Shown here piece after piece: positions 17,411 to 26,365 of a DNA stretch of 64,000 nucleotides. Source of the stretch: Vreelandella sedimenti (GTDB lineage: Bacteria; Pseudomonadota; Gammaproteobacteria; Pseudomonadales; Halomonadaceae); NCBI RefSeq assembly GCF_013416325.1, contig NZ_JACCGK010000009.1, positions 80,463 to 144,462 of the forward strand. The letters run 5' to 3'. The translations under genes and the position numbers were made by a program. The notes beneath the pieces were generated by a model. It made no database searches. It was not told where the DNA came from and worked only from the letters and a program-made list of their open reading frames with translations. Each line of letters opens with the position of its first letter. Within the stretch, counting starts at the first letter, position 1.

Positions 17411-18195
17411 GGTGCGCTAATGCTCGTATCGAAGCCGTGCTCGGCAAAGATGTTGAGGGCTTCTTCACTGGCTAGCCACTCCCGCAGTGCGATGGCAGCG
17501 GCATTTTGCTCGGCATCAATCAGGGCGATGGGGTAGGTAATAGGATCGTGGCTAGTGGCTGGAAATAACCCAAGTACGCGCACGGCATCGCTGGCAAAGG
17601 CATCGGTTTGATACACCACGCCGACCGGTGTTTCTTCGCGTTCTACGAGCGCTAACGCGGCGCGCACATCGTTGCCACGGGCTAGGCGCGGTGCCAGGGC
17701 TACCCATTCGCCCAGGGTTTCCAGCGCTTGCTGGGTATAGATGCCGGCTGGTACGTGGTCAGGGTCACCCACGGAGAGACGGTCGCGCTCGCCTAGCAGA
17801 GTTTCAATAGCGGTGCCTTCCCCAGGGGTAAATTGCGCTGGCACGCTATCGCTGGCGCTGACCAGCGCTAGTCGATTTTGCAGTAAGTCACTGCGCTGCT
17901 GAACATGAATGTTCTGCTCTTCTAGCCAGTCCATCCATGTCACATTTGCCGAAAGAAAGAGCTGTGCGGGGCTACCGTTGGCAATTTGTCGAGCAAGCGT
18001 AGATGAAGAAGCATAAATCGAGGTCACATCAACGTCATGGTGTGCTTCATAAACGGCAATGGCATCGTTTAAAGCATCAGTGAGCGACGCGGCGGCAGCG
18101 ACCTGAACGCTCGTGTTGGCGAATACCGATGCGGTAGGCAGGCTAAATAGAATGGCTGTGGCGAGTAGGCGACGATGAAAAACTGAGCTAGACAT
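17407..18195 (-). CDS. modA: Molybdate-binding periplasmic protein ModA
   Basis: A 262-residue binding protein. A signal peptide runs to about residue 26 (cleavage after VFA). AAASLTDALNDAIAVYE and YASSSTLARQIANGSPAQ match the oxyanion-contacting segments of ModA. It captures molybdate or tungstate for ModBC. First structural gene of modABC, preceded by a ModE-like palindrome. Confidence 0.93.
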   Translation of the reverse strand: MSSSVFHRRLLATAILFSLPTASVFANTSVQVAAAASLTDALNDAIAVYEAHHDVDVTSIYASSSTLARQIANGSPAQLFLSANVTWMDWLEEQNIHVQQRSDLLQNRLALVSASDSVPAQFTPGEGTAIETLLGERDRLSVGDPDHVPAGIYTQQALETLGEWVALAPRLARGNDVRAALALVEREETPVGVVYQTDAFASDAVRVLGLFPATSHDPITYPIALIDAEQNAAAIALREWLASEEALNIFAEHGFDTSISAP

Positions 18196-18205
18196 GGGTT
18201 GATCT

Positions 18206-18231
18206 CCGTTATTTCCATTTGGATATAGCGG
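18206..18231 (-). promoter_or_regulatory. ModE-type operator upstream of modA
   Basis: CCGTTATTTCC-ATTT-GGATATAGCGG is an imperfect palindrome (9 of 11 arm positions pair) 11 bp upstream of the modA start. On the coding strand it contains CGCTATAT and ATAACG, which resemble the half-sites known for ModE repressors. The modE-type gene lies directly upstream, so molybdate-dependent repression of modABC is expected. Confidence 0.65.
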
Positions 18232-18319
18232 AGGTTACACAAAAGTGTTACGGCGCTCAACGTAAATGTGAGTGAGGAGAAGGCCCAGCATTGTTTAATT
18301 GCCATCAAAGAACATGCCG

Positions 18320-18697
18320 CTAAGGTTCAAGAGCGGGGCGAGGAGATAGCAGTGAGAGCAGAGCCTGGGCATCATTAGAGTGCTCCGGCGTAAGTTGACT
18401 TTCCAGCGCACGGTAGTGAGTGATCACCTGCTTGCCTAGCTCAGTCAGTTGAGCCCCTCCGCGCTCATTGCCACCAGAGCTTGTAGTAACGAGTGGTGAC
18501 GGGAAGTGGCTATTTATAGTCTCCACGAGCTGCCATGCTTTTTTATAGCTCATTTTAAGTGAGCGCCCAGCGGCTGAAATAGAACCCGTCTGGTCGATCT
18601 TCTCTAACAGGTCTGCTTTGCCTGGCCCAATGACCACATCATGGTGTAGCGCTAAGCGTAATTGAAAGGTAGGTTTTGGATGGTGGGTGCGTGTCAC
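18320..18697 (-). CDS. modE: ModE-type winged-helix regulator (single DNA-binding domain)
   Basis: A 125-residue protein equal to the N-terminal winged helix of ModE: KADLLEKIDQTGSISAAGRS, LKMSYKKAWQLVE and GGNERGGAQLTELG. The molybdate-binding Mop domains of E. coli ModE are absent, as in many short ModE homologues, so metal sensing may use ModC or another route. It is the first gene of the modE-modABC run, with the operator between it and modA. Confidence 0.85.
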   Translation of the reverse strand: MTRTHHPKPTFQLRLALHHDVVIGPGKADLLEKIDQTGSISAAGRSLKMSYKKAWQLVETINSHFPSPLVTTSSGGNERGGAQLTELGKQVITHYRALESQLTPEHSNDAQALLSLLSPRPALEP

Positions 18698-18845
18698 TCA
18701 ATGTCTCCAGCGTATGAACATGTCTTGCTTTGTTAAGCTAGTTTAGCAGTGCACCCCTGCACAAGGCCTATTAATCCAGACGATAATGCCAAGAGGCCGA
18801 TCATCATGACACCCATCACCTTCACCGCCGCCGTGGGGGCACCCC

Positions 18846-19805
18846 TTACCCAGCCAGCCATCCCCAAAGATGATGATAGAGCGGAATGCCGATTAGAACG
18901 TTGAAGGGGAAGGTGAGCCCCAGTGACGCTAGCATGGCAAGACCAATATTGGCGTCAGGGATAGCGGCGCGAATGGCGACGGGCGCGGCAATGTAAGACG
19001 CACTGGCGGTAAGGCTAGCCAGAATAACGGCTGAACCAGCGGGCAGCCCGAGCCAGAACGCCATCACCAGCCCTAAACAGGAGAGCGCAGCGGGCGCTGC
19101 CAAGGCGAAGATGATCAGACGGCTGTGCCCCCAGCGTAGGCTGCGCAAAGTCTCTGCGGCTACCAAGCCCATCTCCAGCAAAAAGAGCGCCAGAATGCCT
19201 TTGAAGGCGTGGGTATACAGACCGGTAACCGATTCACCAGCATCGGGGCTGTATAGCCAGCCGATAAGCACACCGCCCACCAACAAAATTACGCCTCGAT
19301 TGGTCAGCGTCTCGTGCCACAACCCCGACGTTTTACGCAGCTCTGATGTTGTGGCAGTGGTGCTCTCGCGGCTGAACCGCCGGTAGAGCGAGAGCCCCAG
19401 CATAATGGCCGGTAGTTCAAGCAGTACCAGGTAAAGCGTAACTTGGCCGCCGGTAATCAGGCTATGTGCTTCAACATAGGCCAACGAGACCGCGAAGGTG
19501 CCAGCACTCACCGAGCCGTAGTGGGCGGCAAGGCTGGCGCTGTCTGCGAGAGAGAGCCGCACCAGGTAGCGAACCACCGGAAAAACGATCAGTGGAATTA
19601 AAATCCCCAGCAGGGTGACCCCGGCCAGTTCGATCAATAGCGCGGCATTCAAACTGCCGTGCAGGGCCATGCCGCCTTTAAGGCCAATGGTCAGCATTAG
19701 CAGCAGGCTCAGGATGTCATAAGCGGCTTTGGGAATGCTGAGATCGGAGCGCACCACACCGGCGACCACACCTAACACAAAAAACATCACCACTATATCC
19801 GGCAC
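18846..19805 (-). CDS. Sodium-dependent bicarbonate transport family permease (SbtA/DUF897-like)
   Basis: A 319-residue membrane protein with about ten helices in two inverted halves and a GLKGGMALHG segment typical of the SbtA family. Cyanobacterial members import bicarbonate with Na+; the role in heterotrophs is inferred. The start is a GTG at 19805 with AAGGAG upstream. It is divergent from a LysR regulator, and a perfect 18-bp palindrome lies between them. Its 3' end is duplicated as a remnant at 15265-15490. Confidence 0.8.
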   Translation of the reverse strand: MPDIVVMFFVLGVVAGVVRSDLSIPKAAYDILSLLLMLTIGLKGGMALHGSLNAALLIELAGVTLLGILIPLIVFPVVRYLVRLSLADSASLAAHYGSVSAGTFAVSLAYVEAHSLITGGQVTLYLVLLELPAIMLGLSLYRRFSRESTTATTSELRKTSGLWHETLTNRGVILLVGGVLIGWLYSPDAGESVTGLYTHAFKGILALFLLEMGLVAAETLRSLRWGHSRLIIFALAAPAALSCLGLVMAFWLGLPAGSAVILASLTASASYIAAPVAIRAAIPDANIGLAMLASLGLTFPFNVLIGIPLYHHLWGWLAG

Positions 19806-19887
19806 GGAAAATCTCCTTAACGGGGTTTTAAAGCGGCTACTTTAGCGACCCAAAGAGATTGATGAAAACAAATAAAATTTATACAGT

Positions 19888-19905
19888 CATAGATAATTAT
19901 CTATG
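19888..19905. promoter_or_regulatory. Perfect 18-bp palindrome at the LysR gene start (candidate operator)
   Basis: CATAGATAATTATCTATG is an exact inverted repeat and contains an ATAG-N8-CTAT pattern of LysR-type sites. Its last three bases are the ATG at 19903, the first of two possible starts of the LysR gene. A bound regulator would block its own initiation region while being well placed to act on the divergent permease promoter. Confidence 0.65.
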
Positions 19906-20874
19906 GTATTGGTTATGAAAGTACGTCAACTTACCTTTCGCTTGCTGCAGGTCTACGCCGACGTGGTACGCACAGGCTCACTTACGGCCACGGCAAATCG
20001 ACTCCACCTGACCCAGCCAACGGTATCTCAACAGCTAAAAAGGCTGCGGGAAATTGTCGGCGAACCCATTGTGCGCCAGGAAGAAGGGCGCGTAGTGCCC
20101 ACTGAGGTTGGTCAGTCGCTGTATCAGCTAAGTCAGGACTTACTTAGCCGCGCAGATGTGTTTAGCCAGTACCTGGATGAATACAATAGTGGTGGGCGTG
20201 GTCGCTTCAGTATCGGTTTGGTGAACACCGCACAGTACGTGTTGCCCAGGCTTCTGGGGCCATTTAGTCAGGCTAACCCACAGGTAGACGTCACGGTGGA
20301 AGTTGGCAATCGCCAGCAGATGCTTAATCGTTTTGAGCGCCATGAAGACGATATCTACGTATTTAGCCACCCACCTACGGACAACGCCGTATTGGCTGCG
20401 CCTTTTCTGAGCAATCCGCTGGTAGTGGTGGGGCCGGAGCATTGCCGTTGGGCCGGTGTGAAAGACCTTACGATGGAATCACTTAAAAATGAGCGTTTCC
20501 TACTGCGAGAACCGGGTTCCGCGACTCGACGCACCTTCGATGCCTGGTTGTACAGTACGGGCATTGAGTTGCGCTCCACCCAGCAGATCGCCAGTAATGA
20601 GGCAATCCGGCTAGCGGTGGCATCGGGCATGGGCCTGGCGGTGCTGTCGCGCCATGTCGTCGCAGATTCGCCCAATGGCGTTCAAAAGCTGCCGTTGCAG
20701 GGTTTTCCGCTCAAAAGCCGCTGGCACTTTGTGGTGCGTCGGGAGCGACGCCTACCGCCCGCCGCCTATCGATTTTTGAGCTTTGTACAAGGTTCACTGA
20801 CCCAAGCGTTTGACGAACCCGAAGGGGAAATGGCCGTGGCTGAACTGCTGCAAGTCTTGAAGGCTGAGCGCTGA
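19903..20874 (+). CDS. LysR-family transcriptional regulator, divergent from SbtA-type permease
   Basis: A regulator of about 319-323 residues. The helix-turn-helix reads GSLTATANRLHLTQPTVSQQ, followed by a complete effector domain (residues 90-300) and a short acidic tail. Two ATGs, at 19903 and 19915, are possible; the first lies inside the palindrome. The tight divergent layout with the permease gene suggests that it controls that gene. The LysR type is reminiscent of CbbR/CysB regulators, without enough signal to name it. Confidence 0.85.
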   Translation: MVLVMKVRQLTFRLLQVYADVVRTGSLTATANRLHLTQPTVSQQLKRLREIVGEPIVRQEEGRVVPTEVGQSLYQLSQDLLSRADVFSQYLDEYNSGGRGRFSIGLVNTAQYVLPRLLGPFSQANPQVDVTVEVGNRQQMLNRFERHEDDIYVFSHPPTDNAVLAAPFLSNPLVVVGPEHCRWAGVKDLTMESLKNERFLLREPGSATRRTFDAWLYSTGIELRSTQQIASNEAIRLAVASGMGLAVLSRHVVADSPNGVQKLPLQGFPLKSRWHFVVRRERRLPPAAYRFLSFVQGSLTQAFDEPEGEMAVAELLQVLKAER

Positions 20875-21026
20875 TGCGTTTACTCACAAACAGCGTCTAT
20901 CATTCCCGTTGAAAGCGACGGGGGCCCTATGCGCTAAGATGTTAAGAGAGAACTTAAGAACGCGCTCGGTTCATGCAGTCGCGCTTTGATACTCGTTTTG
21001 GGTAACCGCTGCAAACGGAGGTAACT

Positions 21027-21497
21027 ATGCTGCTCAAAGGATCATGCCACTGCCAGGCAGTGACGTTCAGTGTGAAGTCACCTCACCCCTATCCTTTTAA
21101 TCGCTGTTACTGTTCTGTGTGCCGCAAAACGGCTGGCGGGGGTGGGTATGCAATCAACCTCAGTGGAGAAAGCAAAACGCTCAACGTGAGTGGCGATGAG
21201 CACATCTCAGTCTATCGCGCGGTCATCAACGGCGTGCAAAGCACAGGAGAGCGGCATTTCTGCAAGCACTGTGCCACGTCATTGTGGGTTTACGACCCTG
21301 AATGGCCCGAGCTTGTGCATCCCTTCGCCTCGGCGATCGACACTCCTTTACCCACACCTCCCAAGCGAACACACATGATGCTGGGAAGCCGGGCCGACTG
21401 GGTCGAGGTCAATGGGCAGTTCCAAGATAAATGCTTCGACGAATACCCGGATGAAAGTCTTGCTGAATGGCACCAGCGCCAGGGGTTGGAGTGTTAG
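21027..21497 (+). CDS. GFA/CENP-V domain zinc protein
   Basis: A 156-residue protein with the zinc-binding cysteine pattern of the glutathione-dependent formaldehyde-activating (GFA) family: GSCHCQAVTF, CYCSVCRKTAGG and FCKHCATSLW. Family members are small mononuclear or dinuclear zinc proteins; most have no proven reaction. GGAGG precedes the ATG. It appears to be transcribed alone. Confidence 0.85.
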   Translation: MLLKGSCHCQAVTFSVKSPHPYPFNRCYCSVCRKTAGGGGYAINLSGESKTLNVSGDEHISVYRAVINGVQSTGERHFCKHCATSLWVYDPEWPELVHPFASAIDTPLPTPPKRTHMMLGSRADWVEVNGQFQDKCFDEYPDESLAEWHQRQGLEC

Positions 21498-21645
21498 AGT
21501 TCATGTTGCGCCGCTTTCTGCGCTTGTGTTGCAAGCTCTCTGTTCTACTCTTTTAGACGAGTTCTTCAGGAACTCAACATGCGGTTTGCCGCGCCTGTTT
21601 AGGTAGCAGGCCGTGTGTTCGTTTGATGATGAGGAGGGTAGAAAG

Positions 21646-21975
21646 ATGGAATTTGAAAAATATAAGTCGTGTATTGAAGCGTGCAATATCTGCGCGGTCT
21701 ACTGTGATTCTTGTGCCACTGCCTGCTTGCAAGAAGATGATGTAAAAATGATGGCTGAGTGCATCCGTTTGGATCGTCAATGTGCACAGATATGCCGCTT
21801 GGCAGCCTCCTTCATGGCCCAGGGGAGTGAATACGCCAAGGAAATCTGTCGGATATGTGCTGATATTTGTAAAGCGTGTGGTGATGAGTGTGCCAAACAC
21901 GATGTTAAGCATTGTCAGGAGTGCGCCAAAGCGTGCCATCATTGCGCCAATGAGTGTGCTGCGATGGCTGCCTAA
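21646..21975 (+). CDS. Four-helix-bundle cysteine-rich copper-binding protein (DUF326/Csp-like)
   Basis: A 109-residue protein with cysteines spaced along every helix (for example SCIEACNICAVYC, CRICADICKACGDEC and CQECAKACHHCANEC). This is the pattern of cytosolic copper storage proteins (Csp3) and DUF326 members, in which Cys residues line the inside of a four-helix bundle and bind many Cu(I) ions. There is no signal peptide. GGAGGG lies before the ATG at 21646; the longer frame from 21613 is not favoured. A strong terminator follows. Confidence 0.85.
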   Translation: MEFEKYKSCIEACNICAVYCDSCATACLQEDDVKMMAECIRLDRQCAQICRLAASFMAQGSEYAKEICRICADICKACGDECAKHDVKHCQECAKACHHCANECAAMAA

Positions 21976-22006
21976 GGCCACATAAAAGCCTAATCAATTA
22001 AACAAG

Positions 22007-22046
22007 GCCAGCTTTCATACACAGTGAAAGCTGGCTTTCTTGTATT
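22007..22046 (+). terminator. Rho-independent terminator after the copper-binding protein gene
   Basis: GCCAGCTTTCA (22007-22017) and TGAAAGCTGGC (22025-22035) form an exact 11-bp stem followed by TTTCTTGTATTTT. It may also serve the converging phosphoribosyltransferase gene. Confidence 0.85.
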
Positions 22047-22068
22047 TTAATCTATATCAAAGAATGCG

Positions 22069-22722
22069 TTAAAAAGAGTGAATCTTCTGCAATAGGGAGA
22101 TCACTTCGTCATCGCTGGTTTGGGTAAAGTCTTGGTAGTGAAGGCCAACGGCGATATATGGCTCGGGAGTAGCTAAACAGATCAAATCGTCAACCTCGGT
22201 AATCAATTCATCCAGCGTGGACTGCGGGGCGAGAGGCACTGCCAGGGTAACGGAAGCGGCTCCTGCTTGGCGTAGTGCTCTGGCGGCAGCTTTAGCTGTT
22301 CCACCGGTGGCGATACCATCATCCACCAATAAGACGTGACGTTCGCTAACATTAATGGGCGCCTGATTACCCATATAAGCCTGACGACGACGGGTTATCT
22401 CGCTTAGTTGGCGCTGAACTTCAGCTTCAAGATAATTTTCAGAAGGCTGAAAAAACTGCAGCAAATCCGGTGTCCACAGCACTTGAGGTGGGTCACCATC
22501 GACGACAGCGCCTAGCCCAACTTCGGGTTGTCCAGGTGCACCAATCTTACGCACGATGACCACATCAAGCGGAAGTTTAAGTGCTCTCGCTACCTCGTAG
22601 GCAACGGGTACACCCCCGCGGGGTAATGCCAGCACTAGGTCATAACGCGCATCGGATAATACATAGGCAAGCTTTCGTCCGGCTGCGCGTCGATTATCAA
22701 AAAGTGATTGTTGCGTGTGCAT
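22069..22722 (-). CDS. Phosphoribosyltransferase-family protein
   Basis: A 217-residue type I PRTase fold protein. HVLLVDDGIATGGT is the PRPP-binding motif, and ALPRGGVPVAYEVARAL and VIVRKIGAPGQPE match the flexible N-terminal part of this group. The group often sits next to, or is fused with, erythromycin esterase-like domains, as here: the broken esterase-like gene lies 27 bp upstream on the same strand. The natural base substrate is unknown. Confidence 0.85.
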   Translation of the reverse strand: MHTQQSLFDNRRAAGRKLAYVLSDARYDLVLALPRGGVPVAYEVARALKLPLDVVIVRKIGAPGQPEVGLGAVVDGDPPQVLWTPDLLQFFQPSENYLEAEVQRQLSEITRRRQAYMGNQAPINVSERHVLLVDDGIATGGTAKAAARALRQAGAASVTLAVPLAPQSTLDELITEVDDLICLATPEPYIAVGLHYQDFTQTSDDEVISLLQKIHSF

Positions 22723-22749
22723 GTGTGTGGCTCCTAAGCGCCAAGCGGC

Positions 22750-24086
22750 CTAAACCCCAAAAGGATATGTGTCGGGTACTCCCTGGGGTCTTGCGCCCGG
22801 CAGTGGCGTCACTGCGGTAGTCTCGTTGAACCACACATAGGCATCGAACTGCTCCGCTAGCGAGGCCTTGAAGTAATGGCTGTAGTACTCGCTTTCAGGA
22901 CGATAGATAACACCAATAGCACGCTCTAAGCGTGTTTGAGTTAAGTGTTCCCGAATATTAGAGTGTTGAGGATTGCGCAGATCAATGAGAGCTCGTGGCA
23001 GCCGTGTTTCATGAAAAATTCGTTCAAAGGAGTCTGCTCGTGACGGTACGATCTGCTTGACTTTCATCGGCGAATCCCAGTCGTCAGCCGCGGCTACGCT
23101 CCCAGTGTGTGCCGAAACCGATTAAAACTGCTTGATCCCTATAGGCGGTGCGGCATAGCTCGCCGATATTGAATTGACCCTGCCAGCCCATCTCAGTGGC
23201 AGACGCATTACCGATATGGGAATTATGCGCCCAGACCACCACCTTAGCGTCTGAACCTTTGGCTTCTATAACCTGCTGTAGCGTATCGAACATGTGGTGG
23301 TCTCGTAGGTTCCATGACTGGGTGGAACCACGGTACATAAGCCGATAGTACTGTTCGGCGGCTCTCACTACGCGGGCGTTCTGGGTGGCGTTGAAATAGG
23401 CTTCCTCGCTCTCCTTGGCCATGTACTCAATCCGGTGTGCCAGTAGCGCCTGCAGTTTGCTCAACCACCGCCTCTTCGCATGTATCTTGTGCTTCTTGAA
23501 ATACGTCGTAGCCGTACAGGGCTGGTTCGCTTTGCCAGGGCGTTAAACAGCCATAACGTTGGCGGGCCGCTTTAGCGGCCTCAGGGTCAATTTTGTCCAG
23601 ATAATCCAGCACAGCGAAAAGGGATGCGTGCAGTGAGTAGATATCCAGCCCACGAAAGCTGGTACGTTGGCTGAAAGGCAGCTCGGCATTATGTTGGCGC
23701 AACCATTCGGTAAACGTAGCCACTTCTTCGTTGTGCCACATCCAGGAAGGAAAACGTGTGAAAGCCTGCCGGCCATCACTTGCTGCAGCGCGATGCCGAA
23801 TATGGCGGTCAATATAGGAGGCATCGGGCCAATCCGCTTCAACCGCTACAATATTGAAATTGTGTTGTTCGATGAGTCGGCGCGTTATGGCGGCGCGGGC
23901 GCGATAGAATTCAGAGGTTCCGTGGGACGCCTCACCTAGCAATACAATCTTGGCATCGCCGAAACGATCAAAATGAGCGCCGAAAGCATCTTCCTTTTGC
24001 AAACTTGGCAGCGCTTCGCAAGCAGTGGTGATGGCCTGGGCTGTTTGCTGAGCGGATGAATAAGGTGCTGTTGTCGAGTGATCCAT
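22750..24086 (-). pseudogene. Erythromycin esterase-family gene broken by two small deletions
   Basis: Three consecutive frames together give a nearly full erythromycin esterase-like protein of about 445 residues: KIVLLGEASHGTSEFY, then a middle part with VVVWAHNSHIGNASATEMG, then a C-terminal part. The first break (about 23460) looks like loss of 8 bases between two TGAGCAA copies. The second (about 23105) looks like loss of one GT pair in a GTGTGTG run. The conserved His and Glu residues are present in the pieces. Either a recent pseudogene or sequence errors at repeats. Confidence 0.8.
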
Positions 24087-24229
24087 AAGAATCTCCCGGA
24101 ACGCGAAAAAGCGAAGAGATAGCTTGATAATTACTGGTGTTTTGAAAATTACTATAGTAAGGAAGCAACAGCCTATTCAAGCGTATATCGCTCTAAACCT
24201 CAAAGCAGTTACCTATAAGATGCAGTGCG

Positions 24230-24958
24230 CTAGGAGCGCTGTGTTTTTCGATACAACCACCACACGTCAACACCAAACGAATAGAGCAATGAGATCAATG
24301 CACTAATGGCCAGCAGGCTGGCGACTAGGTGAGAGGTTAGCGGCGTTAATGCTAGCAGTAGCGCCACCACCTGCCAGACACAAACGGCCTTGCGGCGAAA
24401 ACTTGCAAACAGCGGTTTTGAGAGCCACGGGAGCTGCCAACTGGCGGCGATAAACAGGTAGCGCATTGCGCCTATCAACAGCACCCAAAGTCCCAGCGAT
24501 TCCAGCCTCAGCAAACCTGCACACAGTAGCAAAATCAGCAGGGCATCCAACTCCATATCAAAGCGGGCACCGAATCGGGTGTGGCTTTTAGTGCGCCTGG
24601 CAATCCAGCCGTCAATGCCATCCAGCAGTAGGGCGATCACCGCGATCGCCAGCCACTGCCAGATGGCTCCTACAAAGGCATTGGCGGCGAGCGCACCTGC
24701 CACTAATGCAACCACAACCGCACGCACCAACGTGACCCGGTTAGCCCAACCCAGTGCGCCGTGGGGCCAGAAGATGATGACCAGAGCGGAAATAAACGTG
24801 TAGAAGGCAAAGGCCACCCACCAATTGGCCGGAGTGGCCATTAAAAGTGGTAAGCCTTTGCCTACAGCAATTAGCAGCAAGCCGCCCAGCAGTAGCTCTG
24901 CAGCGCCATAGAGACGTTTAGGCAGGGTGTACGAAGAAGCGTTGGAAAAAAGCGGCAT
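24230..24958 (-). CDS. CDP-alcohol phosphatidyltransferase-family membrane protein
   Basis: A 242-residue protein with about six to eight membrane helices. It carries the full CDP-alcohol phosphotransferase motif D-G-x2-A-R-x8-G-x3-D-x3-D (DGWIARRTKSHTRFGARFD and following). These metal-dependent enzymes transfer a phosphatidyl or phospho-alcohol group from a CDP-activated donor. The acceptor is unknown. The gene is divergent from the start of the pterin-like cluster, and a relation to it is possible but unproven. Confidence 0.85.
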   Translation of the reverse strand: MPLFSNASSYTLPKRLYGAAELLLGGLLLIAVGKGLPLLMATPANWWVAFAFYTFISALVIIFWPHGALGWANRVTLVRAVVVALVAGALAANAFVGAIWQWLAIAVIALLLDGIDGWIARRTKSHTRFGARFDMELDALLILLLCAGLLRLESLGLWVLLIGAMRYLFIAASWQLPWLSKPLFASFRRKAVCVWQVVALLLALTPLTSHLVASLLAISALISLLYSFGVDVWWLYRKTQRS

Positions 24959-25318
24959 GGTGGCTCACGAAGCGGCGTCGCTGTCCGCAGTTGAAATAAA
25001 TGATGCAACTATTTTTATATGTACCATTCTTGTAGAAGAAGGTAGGGTTGTCCATAAGATCAAGAAATAGACGGGTTAGTTTCAATTGTTCCAAATGGTT
25101 AATCGAATATTTTCTTTTCACCCGCTACGCTAAAGGTGGTGAACCATTGAAAACTGTTCTGCCTAGGGCCATGCAAAGCATGGTCACACATTACGCTAGG
25201 GGACTGAGTCACACGAGGTGTCTCTTACTCCTAACTTGCAGCGCAATGGTGCCAAGCCACATTCAACGGAATGAAAGAGAGCCCGGTTCAAGTGGGCTCG
25301 TAACGAAAAGGAACGCTC
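24959..25318. other. Divergent 360-bp intergenic region before the GTP/pterin-like cluster
   Basis: No coding frame looks real. The region must hold promoters for both neighbours. It contains a nested structure CCTAG ... CCATGC-AAA-GCATGG ... CTAGG (25162-25200) and a GAGCCC/GGGCTC hairpin (25279-25299) just before the AAAAGGA ribosome site of the dehydrogenase gene. It does not match the FMN riboswitch consensus that I know. Confidence 0.4.
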
Positions 25319-26338
25319 ATGTCGGCGCCTAACGATGTTGGCAATGCCCCCAATGCCGCCAAAAAAACCTGGGCCACTGCCTTCTGGGTGGTCAACCCAG
25401 AACAAGGCGAGCTGCGGCGTGAACAACTTTGTCCTCCCACCCAGGATGAGGTGCGTGTACGTACCTTGTACAGCGGCATCAGCCGCGGCACCGAATCGTT
25501 GGTGTTCAATGGTCGTGTGCCTGAAAGCGAATTTTCGCGCATGCGTGCGCCCTTTCAGTCGGGCGAGTTTCCTGCTCCGGTCAAGTATGGCTACTGCAGC
25601 GTTGGCCGCGTCGAGCAGGGGCCAAGCGCCCTCATGGATAAAACCGTTTTTTGCCTGTTTCCCCACCAGGATCACTACATTGTACCTGCTTCGGCGGTGC
25701 TGGAAGTGCCCGCCAATGTGCCTGCTAAACGCGCCGTCTTGGCGGCCAATATGGAAACCGCCATTAATGGTGTGTGGGACGCAGAGCCGATGCTGGGTGA
25801 GCGAATCACCATCATTGGCGCCGGTGTCGTCGGGGCGCTGGTAGCGTACCTGTGCGCCCAGGTGCCCGGTGTTAACGTCCAGTTAGTCGACATTAACCCT
25901 GAGCGTCGCCAGCTCGCCGAGCAGTTAAGCGTAGCCTTCTGTACTCCCGAACAAGCCCTTCATGACCAAGATTGCGTGATCCACGCCAGCGGCCAGTCCG
26001 CCGGTTTGCGCCAAGCACTGGCGTTAGCGGGCAGCGAAGGGCGCATTATCGAAATGAGCTGGTTTGGCGAGGGGGATATTGCGATCCCGTTAGGCGGGGC
26101 TTTTCACTCCCAGCGGCTGACGCTCAAGGCCAGCCAGGTAGGTCAACTGCCGCCCAAATTACGCCCACGCTGGGACTACCAGCGCCGCCTAAAATTAGCG
26201 CTAAGCCTACTGGTAGACGAGCGGTTGGATGCGCTAATCAGCGGTGAAAGCGACTTTGCACAGCTGCCCACGCTTGCCCCTCGGCTGTTTGGTCGCGGAA
26301 GTGTGGAGCTCTGTCACCGTCTGCGCTACTCCTCGTAA
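25319..26338 (+). CDS. MDR-superfamily (zinc alcohol dehydrogenase-like) oxidoreductase
   Basis: A 339-residue protein with an N-terminal GroES-like domain and a Rossmann domain with IIGAGVVGALVAY. The usual catalytic-zinc motif CGICGTD is replaced by YSGISRGTES, so the first cysteine ligand is lost. The structural four-cysteine lobe is also not visible. It belongs to the SGISRGTE group of COG1063, whose substrates are mostly unknown. AAAAGGA precedes the ATG. It is the first gene of a tight plus-strand run with the PTPS-like gene and the glycosyltransferase, so it probably oxidises or reduces a pathway intermediate. Confidence 0.8.
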   Translation: MSAPNDVGNAPNAAKKTWATAFWVVNPEQGELRREQLCPPTQDEVRVRTLYSGISRGTESLVFNGRVPESEFSRMRAPFQSGEFPAPVKYGYCSVGRVEQGPSALMDKTVFCLFPHQDHYIVPASAVLEVPANVPAKRAVLAANMETAINGVWDAEPMLGERITIIGAGVVGALVAYLCAQVPGVNVQLVDINPERRQLAEQLSVAFCTPEQALHDQDCVIHASGQSAGLRQALALAGSEGRIIEMSWFGEGDIAIPLGGAFHSQRLTLKASQVGQLPPKLRPRWDYQRRLKLALSLLVDERLDALISGESDFAQLPTLAPRLFGRGSVELCHRLRYSS

Positions 26339-26365
26339 CCCATTTACTTCTCATTTGGAGTTTTT

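Noticed and set aside
18760..18845. Small minus-strand frame after the SbtA-type gene (start MGVMMIGLLALSSG)
   Set aside because: About 27 residues with a possible ribosome site, but no conserved features; too short to call.
24959..25318. FMN or other known riboswitch before the pterin-like cluster
   Set aside because: Hairpins exist but no conserved riboswitch core was recognised.
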